Origin: Escherichia sp. MOD1-EC7003
GTDB taxonomy: Bacteria; Pseudomonadota; Gammaproteobacteria; Enterobacterales; Enterobacteriaceae
DNA length: 64,000 bases
Assembly: GCF_002965065.1 (NCBI RefSeq)
Contig: NZ_PTRE01000078.1
Location: forward strand, 1-64,000
Direction: 5' to 3'
The notes below the pieces were generated by a model. That model was given only the letters and a program-made list of their open reading frames with translations, searched no databases and had not been told where the DNA came from. Numbering within the stretch: the first letter of the stretch is position 1; every line of letters starts with the position of its first letter. Shown here piece by piece: positions 52,437-61,407 of this stretch. The translations under genes and the position numbers were made by a program.

Positions 52437-53603
52437 ATGCGCCATTGTGGGTGGTTGCTGGGATTGTTATCGCTGTTTTCTTTGGCAACACATGCCAGTG
52501 ACTGGCAGGAAATTAAAAACGAAGCCAAAGGACAAACCGTCTGGTTTAACGCCTGGGGCGGCGATACCGCAATTAACCGCTATCTCGACTGGGTTAGCGG
52601 CGAGATGAAAACCCATTACGATATAAACCTGAAGATTGTTCGTCTGGTGGATGCCGCAGACGCGGTGAAGCGCATTCAGACGGAAGCTGCTGCCGGACGT
52701 AAAACGGGCGGCTCGGTGGATCTGCTCTGGGTGAACGGCGAAAACTTCCGCACCTTAAAAGTGGCCAATTTATTACAAACGGGCTGGGCAGAGACGCTGC
52801 CCAACTGGCGCTATGTCGACACGCAGTTGCCGGTGCGGGAAGATTTTTCAGTGCCTACAGAAGGGGCAGAATCACCCTGGGGCGGCGCACAACTGACGTT
52901 TATCGCCCGCCGCGATGTTACGCCACAACCACCACAAACGCCGCAAGCCTTACTGGAATTTGCTAAAGCCAATCCCGGCACGGTTACCTATCCGCGCCCA
53001 CCGGACTTTACCGGCACGGCGTTTCTTGAACAGTTGCTGATTATGCTGACGCCAGATCCAGCAGCATTAAAAGAAGCGCCTAACGATGCGACTTTCGCCC
53101 ATGTCACCGCGCCCTTGTGGCAATATCTTGATGCGCTGCATCCGTATTTATGGCGCGAAGGAAAGGATTTCCCGCCTTCGCCCGCACGGATGGATGCTCT
53201 GCTAAAAGCTGGCACATTGCGCCTGTCGCTGACCTTTAATCCTGCTCATGCGCAGCAAAAAATCGCCAGCGATGATTTGCCAGCAAGCAGTTACAGTTTT
53301 GGCTTTCGGGAGGGGATGATTGGCAACGTGCATTTCGTCACCATTCCTGCCAACGCGAATGCCAGTGCTGCGGCAAAAGTCGTCGCCAACTTCCTGCTCT
53401 CACCCGATGCGCAACAGCGTAAAGCGGATCCTGCTATCTGGGGAGATCCTTCCGTTCTCGATCCCCAAAAACTGCCTGATGGGCAGCGCGAAACATTGCA
53501 ATCAAGAATGCCGCAAGATCTACCGCCAGTACTGGCTGAACCGCACGCAGGTTGGGTAAATGCGCTGGAACAAGAATGGCTACGCCGTTACGGTACGCAT
53601 TAA
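52437..53603 (+). CDS. ynjB: ABC transporter periplasmic binding protein YnjB
   Basis: YnjB is a 388-residue family 1 or 6 solute-binding-type protein with a signal peptide (residues 1-20, cleavage near THA-SDWQ). Relatives bind iron, thiamine or polyamines, but the ligand is unknown. GGAGAG spacing favours the second of two adjacent ATGs. Its end overlaps ynjC by 28 bp. Confidence 0.92.
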   Translation: MRHCGWLLGLLSLFSLATHASDWQEIKNEAKGQTVWFNAWGGDTAINRYLDWVSGEMKTHYDINLKIVRLVDAADAVKRIQTEAAAGRKTGGSVDLLWVNGENFRTLKVANLLQTGWAETLPNWRYVDTQLPVREDFSVPTEGAESPWGGAQLTFIARRDVTPQPPQTPQALLEFAKANPGTVTYPRPPDFTGTAFLEQLLIMLTPDPAALKEAPNDATFAHVTAPLWQYLDALHPYLWREGKDFPPSPARMDALLKAGTLRLSLTFNPAHAQQKIASDDLPASSYSFGFREGMIGNVHFVTIPANANASAAAKVVANFLLSPDAQQRKADPAIWGDPSVLDPQKLPDGQRETLQSRMPQDLPPVLAEPHAGWVNALEQEWLRRYGTH

Positions 53604-55111
53604 TTTTTCTGCTGTGGGCGATAGTGGTGGTGATTTATGCACCGTTGTTCCCGGCAGTTCTCACGCTGATATCGCCTGCATTGTCGTTGACACACTGGCA
53701 GGCGTTATTTGCCGACCCGCAGTTACCGCAGGCATTACTGGCAACGCTGGTTTCGACAACCATTGCGGCGGGCGGGGCATTGTTGATTGCTCTGCTGGTG
53801 ATTGTCGCGCTGTGGCCTGGCGGGAAATGGCTACATCTGTGCGCCCGTCTGCCGTGGTTGCTCGCCATTCCCCATGTGGCTTTTGCCACCAGCATCCTTC
53901 TGCTCTTTGCTGACGGTGGACTGCTTTATGACTATTTCCCTTATTTCACTCCACCAATGGACAAATTGGGTATCGGTCTGGGATTCACCCTGGCGGTGAA
54001 AGAAAGCGCATTTCTGTTGTGGATCTTAGCGGCAGTATTGAGTGAAAAACGCCTGTTACAGCAAGTCATTGTGCTGGATTCGCTGGGCTACAGCCGCTGG
54101 CAATGTTTGAACTGGCTGCTGTTGCCCTCTGTCGCGCCTGCGCTGGCAATGGCGATGCTGGCGATTGTGGCCTGGTCGCTGTCGGTCGTGGATGTAGCGA
54201 TTATCCTCGGGCCGGGTAATCCACCGACGCTTGCGGTAATTAGCTGGCAGTGGTTAACCCAGGGCGACGCCGATCAACAGATGAAAGGCGCAGTCGCCAG
54301 CCTGCTGCTGATGCTGCTACTCCCCGCTTATGTTTTGCTGGGTTATTTATTATAGCGTAGCTGGCGGCGTACTATTCCCCGCGTAGATGGTGTTCGTAAG
54401 CCCACCACGCCTTTATTGACCGGCAATACGCTGGCGAGTTGTTTACCCATAACCGGTGTGCTGTGCGTGGTTCTGCTGGCGATCCTCGCGGATCAATCAA
54501 CGATCAATCACGAGGCACTTATCAACAGCCTGACGATGGGACTGGTGGCGACATTCATCGCTTTGGTTCTGTTGCTGCTGTGGCTGGAATGGGGGCCACA
54601 GCGTCGCCAGTTGTGGCTATGGTTGCCCATTTTATTACCGGCGCTGCCGCTGGTGGCGGGCCAGTACACGCTGGCGCTATGGCTGAACCTGGATGGGAGC
54701 TGGACGGCGGTGGTCTGGGGGCATCTGCTGTGGGTAATACCGTGGATGCTGTTTATCCTGCAACCGGCCTGGCAACGCATTGATTCACGGTTAATTTTGA
54801 TTGCGCAAACGCTGGGCTGGTCGCGTGTCAAAATCTTCTTTTACGTGAAATGCCCACTCATGTTGCGCCCTGCGCTGATTGCCTTCGCGGTGGGATTTTC
54901 AGTGAGTATTGCACAGTATATGCCGACACTGTGGCTGGGAGCGGGACGTTTTCCGACGCTCACCACTGAAGCGGTGGCATTAAGCAGCGGTGGCAGCAAT
55001 GGTATTCTCGCCGTCCAGGCTTTATGGCAACTGCTATTGCCGCTTATTATTTTTGCCCTGACCGCCCTGCTTGCAAAATGGGTAGGTTATGTCAGACAAG
55101 GACTCCGCTAA
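53576..55111 (+). pseudogene. ynjC: ynjC, fused ABC permease interrupted by an amber codon
   Basis: YnjC is a roughly 511-residue fused permease with two tandem binding-protein-dependent transport domains, like ThiP. The first half (259 codons from MATPLRYALIF) ends in TAG at 54353-54355. From memory K-12 reads TGG there, so this is a Trp-to-stop point mutation. The same frame continues without another stop to 55109-55111, encoding the full second domain (EAA-type loop near TLGWSRVKIFFYVKCPLM). The stop falls in the linker between the two domains. A split permease would need reinitiation; TTG 54416 is available, without a clear ribosome-binding site. Amber suppression would also restore it. 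Confidence 0.85.
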
Positions 55112-55743
55112 TGCTCTGCGTGAAAAATGTTTCGCTACGTTTACCTGAAAACCCTTTGCTGACAAACGTTAACTTTACGGTTGATAAAGGTGACATTGTC
55201 ACGTTAATGGGGCCGTCTGGCTGTGGAAAATCTACTCTGTTTTCGTGGATGATTGGTGCGCTGGTCGGGCAGTTTTCTTGTACAGGTGAGCTATGGCTCA
55301 ATGAGCAACGGATTGACATGCTGCCCACCGCACAACGTCAGATTGGCATTCTTTTCCAGGATGCACTGTTATTTGACCAGTTCAGCGTCGGGCAAAATTT
55401 ACTGCTGGCGCTACCGGCAACACTCAAGGGAAATGCCCGACGTAATGCCGTGAATGATGCACTTGAGCGTTCAGGCCTTGACGGAGCTTTCCATCAGGAT
55501 CCCGCCACTTTGTCTGGCGGTCAGCGAGCGCGTGTTGCTCTGTTACGCGCCCTTCTCGCCCAGCCAAAAGCGTTGCTACTGGATGAACCGTTCAGCCGTC
55601 TTGATGTGGCTCTGCGCGATAATTTTCGCCAGTGGGTGTTCAGCGAAGTCCGCGAACTGGCGATCCCCGTTGTTCAGGTAACGCACGATCTCCAGGATGT
55701 TCCTGCTGATAGTTCTGTTCTGGATATGGCGCAGTGGTCATAA
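55111..55743 (+). CDS. ynjD: ABC transporter ATP-binding protein YnjD, C-terminus shortened
   Basis: YnjD is the ATPase of the YnjBCD importer, with Walker A GPSGCGKST at residues 34-42, signature LSGGQRARVA, Walker B LLLDEP and the H-loop in VTHDLQDVP. Its ATG overlaps the ynjC stop by one base. The stop TAA comes after MAQWS; the frame then continues NYNKLR to a second TAA (55763-55765). From memory K-12 has GAA there, so seven residues are lost. The core is intact and the protein may still work. Confidence 0.88.
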   Translation: MLCVKNVSLRLPENPLLTNVNFTVDKGDIVTLMGPSGCGKSTLFSWMIGALVGQFSCTGELWLNEQRIDMLPTAQRQIGILFQDALLFDQFSVGQNLLLALPATLKGNARRNAVNDALERSGLDGAFHQDPATLSGGQRARVALLRALLAQPKALLLDEPFSRLDVALRDNFRQWVFSEVRELAIPVVQVTHDLQDVPADSSVLDMAQWS

Positions 55744-55830
55744 AATTACAACAAACTGCGATAACGCAAAGTTTTTCCCAATGCGTCAGTTCAGAATGGC
55801 GCACTCAAAACTACAATGTCGGGATTTTCG

Positions 55831-57138
55831 ATGAAACGTGTTTCTCAAATGACCGCGCTGGCAATGGCTTTAGGGCTGGCTTGCGCTTCTTCGTGGGCCG
55901 CTGAACTGGCGAAGCCTCTTACACTTGACCAGCTTCAACAACAAAATGGCAAAGCGATAGATACTCGCCCCAGCGCGTTTTATAACGGCTGGTCACAAAC
56001 CTTAAATGGCCCTTCCGGTCATGAACCTGCCGCCTTAAACCTCTCTGCTAACTGGCTCGACAAAATGAGTACCGAACAGCTCAACGAATGGGCCAGGCAA
56101 CATAACCTGAAAACCGATGCTCCGGTGGCACTGTACGGTAATGACAAAGATGTCGACGCCGTCAAAACGCGATTGCAAAAAGCAGGTTTTACGCATATCT
56201 CCATCCTGAGTGACGCGCTAAGCGAACCTTCCCGTCTGCAAAAACTGCCGCACTTTGAGCAGTTGGTTTATCCGCAATGGCTGCATGACCTGCAACAAGG
56301 TAAAGACGTTACAGCGAAACCTGCCGGTGACTGGAAAGTCATTGAAGCGGCCTGGGGGGCACCGAAACTTTATCTTATCAGCCATATTCCCGGCGCTGAC
56401 TACATCGACACCAACGAAGTGGAAAGCGAACCGCTGTGGAATAAAGTTTCTGATGAACAACTGAAAGCGATGCTGGCAAAACACGGCATTCGCCATGACA
56501 CCACAGTCATTCTTTACGGGCGAGACGTTTACGCGGCAGCGCGTGTAGCGCAGATTATGCTGTACGCAGGCGTGAAAGATGTGCGTCTGCTGGACGGAGG
56601 CTGGCAAACCTGGTCCGACGCGGAGCTGCCCGTTGAACGTGGCACACCACCAAACGTGAAAGAGGAACCGGATTTCGGCGTGAAGATCCCGGCGCAACCG
56701 CAACTGATGCTTGATATGGAACAGGCCCGTGGGCTGCTGCATCGCCAGGATGCATCGCTGGTGAGCATTCGTTCGTGGCCAGAATTTATCGGTACGACCA
56801 GTGGTTACAGCTACATTAAGCCAAAAGGTGACATTCCGGGCGCACGCTGGGGCCATGCGGGCAGCGATTCAACGCATATGGAAGATTTCCATAATCCGGA
56901 CGGCACCATGCGTACTGCGGATGACATCGCGGCGATGTGGAAAGAATGGAATATCTTGCCGGATCAACAAGTCTCGTTCTACTGCGGCACCGGCTGGCGC
57001 GCCTCAGAAACCTTTATGTACGCACGCGCAATGGGCTGGAATAACGTCTCCGTATATGATGGCGGCTGGTATGAATGGAGTAGCGATCCGAAAAATCCGG
57101 TAGCAACCGGGGAACGCGGCCCGGACAGTAGCAAATAA
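55831..57138 (+). CDS. ynjE: Three-domain rhodanese-like sulfurtransferase YnjE
   Basis: YnjE is a 435-residue protein with a signal-like N-terminus (MKRVSQMTALAMALGLACASSWA) and three rhodanese domains. The active cysteine, Cys385, lies in CGTGWR of the last domain. It moves sulfane sulfur in vitro and has been linked to molybdenum cofactor sulfur supply; the leader suggests export. It closes the ydjX-ynjE cluster. The start at MKRV is preferred to MSGFSM. Confidence 0.93.
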   Translation: MKRVSQMTALAMALGLACASSWAAELAKPLTLDQLQQQNGKAIDTRPSAFYNGWSQTLNGPSGHEPAALNLSANWLDKMSTEQLNEWARQHNLKTDAPVALYGNDKDVDAVKTRLQKAGFTHISILSDALSEPSRLQKLPHFEQLVYPQWLHDLQQGKDVTAKPAGDWKVIEAAWGAPKLYLISHIPGADYIDTNEVESEPLWNKVSDEQLKAMLAKHGIRHDTTVILYGRDVYAAARVAQIMLYAGVKDVRLLDGGWQTWSDAELPVERGTPPNVKEEPDFGVKIPAQPQLMLDMEQARGLLHRQDASLVSIRSWPEFIGTTSGYSYIKPKGDIPGARWGHAGSDSTHMEDFHNPDGTMRTADDIAAMWKEWNILPDQQVSFYCGTGWRASETFMYARAMGWNNVSVYDGGWYEWSSDPKNPVATGERGPDSSK

Positions 57139-57146
57139 CATTACAA

Positions 57147-57767
57147 CTACTGACGCTGGAGTGACTTCAGCGTCAGATACCCACTCCACACCCGCGTTAA
57201 TGTCGTCATCCAGCACAGTGCGCCAAAAATCCACGCAAACCACGGAAAATACGTTGGGAAGAGGCAACTTAAAACAAACAGCAAAATCGTCTCGCTGCCT
57301 TCGGTTAATCCCCCCAGATAATAAAACGATTTGTGCGCATAGCCGGGGTTATCAATCTGGTGTTTCGCCGCCAGCGCAGCAAAAGCGAGAAAACTGCTGC
57401 CCGTGCCGATAAACGCAAACAGCAGCCAGCCTCCCGCCAGCGCATTTTGCTCTGGTGCGGCGAGGATAAACCCGAAAGGCACCAACGCATAAAAGAGGAA
57501 ATCGAGAGCAATATCGAGAAAGCCGCCCGCATCGGTAAGTCCTCTGCGCCGAGCAAGCGCTCCGTCCAGACCATCAAGCAACCTGTTCAACAAAATGACA
57601 ATCAGCGCCAACAGATACCAGCCCAGTGCCAGAAACGGCAGTGCCAGCACGCCGATGGCAAATCCCACTAATGTTAAACCATCTGGCGTAATGCCTGGTT
57701 TATCAAGAACCCGCACGCACTGATGCAACAACGGTTTAATCCGAGGGTGAAGATGGCGGTCTAACAC
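57147..57767 (-). CDS. ynjF: CDP-alcohol phosphatidyltransferase family protein YnjF
   Basis: YnjF is a 206-residue inner-membrane enzyme with the full CDP-alcohol phosphotransferase signature DGLDGALARRRGLTDAGGFL continuing to DIALD, so the metal-binding aspartates are intact. Its alcohol substrate is unknown. It is convergent with ynjE and divergent from nudG. Confidence 0.93.
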   Translation of the reverse strand: MLDRHLHPRIKPLLHQCVRVLDKPGITPDGLTLVGFAIGVLALPFLALGWYLLALIVILLNRLLDGLDGALARRRGLTDAGGFLDIALDFLFYALVPFGFILAAPEQNALAGGWLLFAFIGTGSSFLAFAALAAKHQIDNPGYAHKSFYYLGGLTEGSETILLFVLSCLFPTYFPWFAWIFGALCWMTTLTRVWSGYLTLKSLQRQ

Positions 57768-57853
57768 GGGTACTCCTTAAATATAAAGCCTTTCTGATTA
57801 GGCAACACCGCGGATATTATGACATTTTTCGCTTATCTGCTCGTGTGTAAATT

Positions 57854-58261
57854 ATGAAAATGATTGAAGTTGTTGCCGCCATCATCGAACGTGATGGCAA
57901 AATTTTACTCGCGCAACGCCCCGCCCAAAGCGATCAGGCAGGATTATGGGAATTTGCCGGTGGCAAAGTCGAGCCGGATGAAAGCCAGCTGCAGGCGCTG
58001 GTGCGTGAGTTACGCGAAGAACTGGGCATCGAAGCAACTGTGGGTGAATATGTTGCCAGCCATCAGCGAGAGGTTTCGGGACGGATTATCCATCTTCATG
58101 CCTGGCACGTACCCGACTTTCACGGGACGTTACAGGCACACGAACATCAGGCGCTGATCTGGTGCTCACCTGAAGAGGCGCTGCAATATCCGCTGGCCCC
58201 TGCTGACATTCCACTATTAGAGGCGTTTATGGCTTTACGCGCCGCCAGACCAGCGGATTAG
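57854..58261 (+). CDS. nudG: CTP/oxidised-nucleotide pyrophosphohydrolase NudG
   Basis: NudG is a 135-residue MutT-like Nudix enzyme that hydrolyses 5-hydroxy-CTP, 8-oxo-dGTP and related nucleotides. The Nudix box begins GGKVEPDESQLQALVREL and continues REELGI. Its 3' end overlaps ynjH by 35 bp in convergent orientation. Confidence 0.96.
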   Translation: MKMIEVVAAIIERDGKILLAQRPAQSDQAGLWEFAGGKVEPDESQLQALVRELREELGIEATVGEYVASHQREVSGRIIHLHAWHVPDFHGTLQAHEHQALIWCSPEEALQYPLAPADIPLLEAFMALRAARPAD

Positions 58262-58499
58262 TGCTAAGGGTTTTGTCATCCCGCAGGCATTGCAGCAGTA
58301 TTCCTTCGGCTTTAATTACCGCCCCTTCAGAATAATTTTGATCCTGATAAACGCAGCACTGAGTACAGGGCTGCGCAGACTGCCCGCCTGAACTGAACAC
58401 TTCTGGCGGTACGTTTACCTCCACGTCCGGACGATAATGCGGGTTAGCCAGTGCAATGAATGGAAATGCCAATGCTACGGCGAACAATGCTCGACTCAC
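58227..58499 (-). CDS. ynjH: DUF1496 periplasmic protein YnjH
   Basis: YnjH is a 90-residue protein with a signal peptide (residues 1-18, cleavage after ALA) and a conserved cysteine-rich segment (QPCTQCCVYQDQNYSEGAV). Its function is unknown. Confidence 0.9.
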   Translation of the reverse strand: MSRALFAVALAFPFIALANPHYRPDVEVNVPPEVFSSGGQSAQPCTQCCVYQDQNYSEGAVIKAEGILLQCLRDDKTLSTNPLVWRRVKP

Positions 58500-58604
58500 A
58501 GGGAACTCCTTAACGTTATTGTCTCTGCTACTGATAACGGTAGCCGGACGGCAAAACTTTAGCGTCTGAGTTATCGCATTTGGTTATCCGGTGCGCCGTA
58601 AAAC

Positions 58605-58622
58605 CCCGTCCTTCAGGGCGGG
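58605..58622. repeat. IS200/IS605-type end hairpin (solo)
   Basis: CCCGTCC-TTCA-GGGCGGG forms a 7-bp stem with one G-T pair and resembles the subterminal hairpins that flank IS200/IS605-family elements. No transposase or TnpB sequence is present, so it would be a solitary relic in the 280-bp ynjH-gdhA gap, upstream of the gdhA promoter. Confidence 0.35.
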
Positions 58623-58779
58623 AGGATGTAAAGAGATTACTCTCGTTATTAATTTGCGTTCCTGGGTCATTTTTTTCTTGCTTACCGTCACATTCTTGAT
58701 GGTATAGTCGAAAACTGCAAAAGCACATGACATAAACAACATAAGCACAATCGTATTAATATATAAGGGTTTTATATCT

Positions 58780-60123
58780 ATGGATCAGACATATTCTCTG
58801 GAGTCATTCCTCAACCATGTCCAAAAGCGCGACCCGAATCAAACCGAGTTCGCGCAAGCCGTTCGTGAAGTAATGACCACACTCTGGCCTTTTCTTGAGC
58901 AAAATCCCCAATATCGCCAGATGTCATTACTGGAGCGCCTGGTTGAACCGGAGCGCGTGATCCAGTTTCGCGTGGTATGGGTTGACGATCGCAACCAGGT
59001 ACAGGTCAACCGTGCATGGCGCGTGCAGTTCAACTCTGCCATCGGCCCGTACAAAGGCGGTATGCGCTTCCATCCGTCAGTTAACCTCTCCATTCTCAAA
59101 TTCCTCGGCTTCGAGCAAACCTTCAAAAATGCCCTGACTACCCTGCCGATGGGCGGTGGTAAAGGCGGCAGCGATTTCGACCCGAAAGGAAAAAGCGAAG
59201 GTGAAGTGATGCGTTTTTGTCAGGCGCTGATGACGGAGCTTTATCGTCATCTGGGACCAGACACTGACGTACCGGCAGGCGATATTGGCGTGGGCGGTCG
59301 TGAAGTTGGTTTTATGGCGGGTATGATGCGTAAGCTTTCTAATAACAGCGCTTGCGTATTTACGGGTAAAGGTCTCTCTTTTGGCGGCAGTCTGATTCGA
59401 CCAGAAGCAACTGGCTATGGTCTGGTGTACTTCGCTGAAGCCATGCTGAAACGCCATGGTCTGGGCTTCGAAGGAATGCGTGTTTCGGTATCCGGCTCTG
59501 GTAACGTTGCACAGTACGCAATCGAGAAAGCCATGGAATTCGGTGCCCGAGTGATCACCGCTTCTGATTCCAGCGGTACGGTCGTGGACGAAAGTGGCTT
59601 TACCAAAGAGAAACTGGCGCGCCTTATCGAAATCAAATCCAGTCGTGATGGCCGTGTTGCCGATTACGCCAAAGAGTTTGGTCTGGTATATCTGGAAGGC
59701 CAGCAGCCGTGGTCTGTTCCGGTTGATATCGCTTTGCCATGCGCCACTCAGAACGAACTGGATGTTGACGCCGCGCATAAGCTTATCGCCAATGGCGTGA
59801 AAGCGGTCGCAGAAGGTGCAAACATGCCGACCACTATCGAAGCAACGAACTTGTTCCTTGACGCAGGCGTACTGTTTGCACCGGGTAAAGCGGCCAATGC
59901 CGGTGGCGTAGCGACCTCTGGTCTGGAAATGGCGCAGAACGCTGCTCGTTTAAGCTGGAAAGCCGAAAAAGTTGATGCTCGCCTGCATCATATCATGCTC
60001 GATATTCACCATTCTTGTGTGGAATACGGTGGCGAAGGCAAGCAAACCAATTACGTACAGGGCGCGAATATTGCAGGCTTTGTGAAGGTTGCCGATGCGA
60101 TGCTGGCGCAAGGAGTGATTTAA
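58780..60123 (+). CDS. gdhA: NADP-specific glutamate dehydrogenase
   Basis: GdhA forms glutamate from 2-oxoglutarate, ammonia and NADPH; it is a hexamer. It has 447 residues: the active-site block PMGGGKGGSDFDPKGKS near residue 122 and a Rossmann motif in SGSGNVAQYA near 240. It has its own promoter region; AAGGG precedes the ATG. Confidence 0.98.
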   Translation: MDQTYSLESFLNHVQKRDPNQTEFAQAVREVMTTLWPFLEQNPQYRQMSLLERLVEPERVIQFRVVWVDDRNQVQVNRAWRVQFNSAIGPYKGGMRFHPSVNLSILKFLGFEQTFKNALTTLPMGGGKGGSDFDPKGKSEGEVMRFCQALMTELYRHLGPDTDVPAGDIGVGGREVGFMAGMMRKLSNNSACVFTGKGLSFGGSLIRPEATGYGLVYFAEAMLKRHGLGFEGMRVSVSGSGNVAQYAIEKAMEFGARVITASDSSGTVVDESGFTKEKLARLIEIKSSRDGRVADYAKEFGLVYLEGQQPWSVPVDIALPCATQNELDVDAAHKLIANGVKAVAEGANMPTTIEATNLFLDAGVLFAPGKAANAGGVATSGLEMAQNAARLSWKAEKVDARLHHIMLDIHHSCVEYGGEGKQTNYVQGANIAGFVKVADAMLAQGVI

Positions 60124-60131
60124 GGAGAAAA

Positions 60132-60225
60132 TGCCAGACGGCGCTTCGCTTGTAAGGACTAAAAATAGATGCAATTTATTGAAATTGCAGTCTATTGCAG
60201 ACCGGATAAGCGCAGCGCCCTGGCA
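60132..60225. repeat. Degenerate REP pair after gdhA
   Basis: TGCCAG...CGCTTCGCTT and AAGCGCAGCGCCCTGGCA form the outer arms of an imperfect inverted structure, with inner arms TGCAATT / AATTGCA. The sequence is REP-like but diverged, between convergent gdhA and ynjI. Confidence 0.5.
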
Positions 60226-60248
60226 AAATTACAGGCATATATGAGTGA

Positions 60249-61280
60249 TTAAACGGATGATGTTCCCCAGGGAACATTTCTGATGGGCCAACGGCATTTC
60301 TTACTGTAGTACTCCCAAAACTGCTTGTCATAGCGATAACACGCTTCCAGTTCAGCATCCGTCAACTTTCTGCGATAGCAGCAGATATGCCAGTAAAGGA
60401 ATCCCATTACACTATTTTTTTGATAATCTTCTTCGCTTTCGAACAGCTCGTGCGCCTTTCGAGAAGCAAGCATGATGTAATGCCAGGCCAGTTCTTCGTC
60501 AATTGTACCATTTTGAAAAGCTGTGCTAGATATCGAGATCATCCATGACAATTCCGCCGCCCATATTAGCTTCGCCGAGGATTTACCGAAGCGACGACTA
60601 GCACAATCAGAAATATAGTCTGGGGGGAAGACTGCAAATTTATTCAACAGAGCGATAACCTGCTCAGGGTCTTCCTCCATGTGCGTTTTAAAGGCATTGA
60701 CTCCATGGTCGCCAGAAAGAAAATGTTCCATTAAGGCACAATAACTTTCGCTATCTTCGATACCCCATTGATCCTCTAAAGACTGGCGTCTTTCACCGAT
60801 AATCTCGATCGAGTCAAAAGGAAGCATCTGATAGTGAAAGGTATCTTTGCCAGATTCAGGCTTTCGTGGCCAGAACTCCAGCGTTTCAGACCATTGCTTA
60901 TGATAGAATCGATAGGGTGCGATCAATTGTAGCGCCTGTAATTTCTCTGTACTGAGCGGCTCAATACCTTTGGCCTGATAATAATGCAGTTGCTCTTTTT
61001 TCGCTCTAAAACCGGCCCGAACGATGAGACCTATCATAACTAATAGATAAAGAAAAGAACATCCAGCAGTAATCAGGCCTCTTTCATGTAAACCGTTGGC
61101 TGTTATAGCTGCGAATACAAACATTACGGCGACAACACAGGTTAAATAAAACCCCCACTTACAGAGCAAAATTGCCTTATTTTCTTTAATCATCCGTTCA
61201 AAATTAATATTAAATATTTCCCAGCCATTGAAAGAATACTTCTCGCTCCCAGGATGGTTTTGCAATAAATTTTTTTTCAT
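60249..61280 (-). CDS. ynjI: Inner membrane protein YnjI
   Basis: YnjI is a 343-residue protein with two adjacent membrane helices (about residues 42-62 and 70-88) and a large cytoplasmic C-terminal domain rich in Trp and Tyr. I start at MKKNLLQNHPG. From memory K-12 is three residues longer at the C-terminus. Its function is unknown. Confidence 0.9.
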   Translation of the reverse strand: MKKNLLQNHPGSEKYSFNGWEIFNINFERMIKENKAILLCKWGFYLTCVVAVMFVFAAITANGLHERGLITAGCSFLYLLVMIGLIVRAGFRAKKEQLHYYQAKGIEPLSTEKLQALQLIAPYRFYHKQWSETLEFWPRKPESGKDTFHYQMLPFDSIEIIGERRQSLEDQWGIEDSESYCALMEHFLSGDHGVNAFKTHMEEDPEQVIALLNKFAVFPPDYISDCASRRFGKSSAKLIWAAELSWMISISSTAFQNGTIDEELAWHYIMLASRKAHELFESEEDYQKNSVMGFLYWHICCYRRKLTDAELEACYRYDKQFWEYYSKKCRWPIRNVPWGTSSV

Positions 61281-61407
61281 CACATTCTCTGTAATCTCAC
61301 ACTTTAGAGGCGATAATTTTATGCATGTAAAAAAAATATCCAACGAATTTTCTTGGTCCGCTGGATATTTCAGAATTTGACTCGTGAAGCGCTAATCAAT
61401 AATGAGA

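Noticed and set aside
58528..58728. 66-residue minus-strand frame upstream of gdhA
   Set aside because: It crosses the IS605-like hairpin and the gdhA upstream region, has no homology I recognise and no ribosome-binding site.
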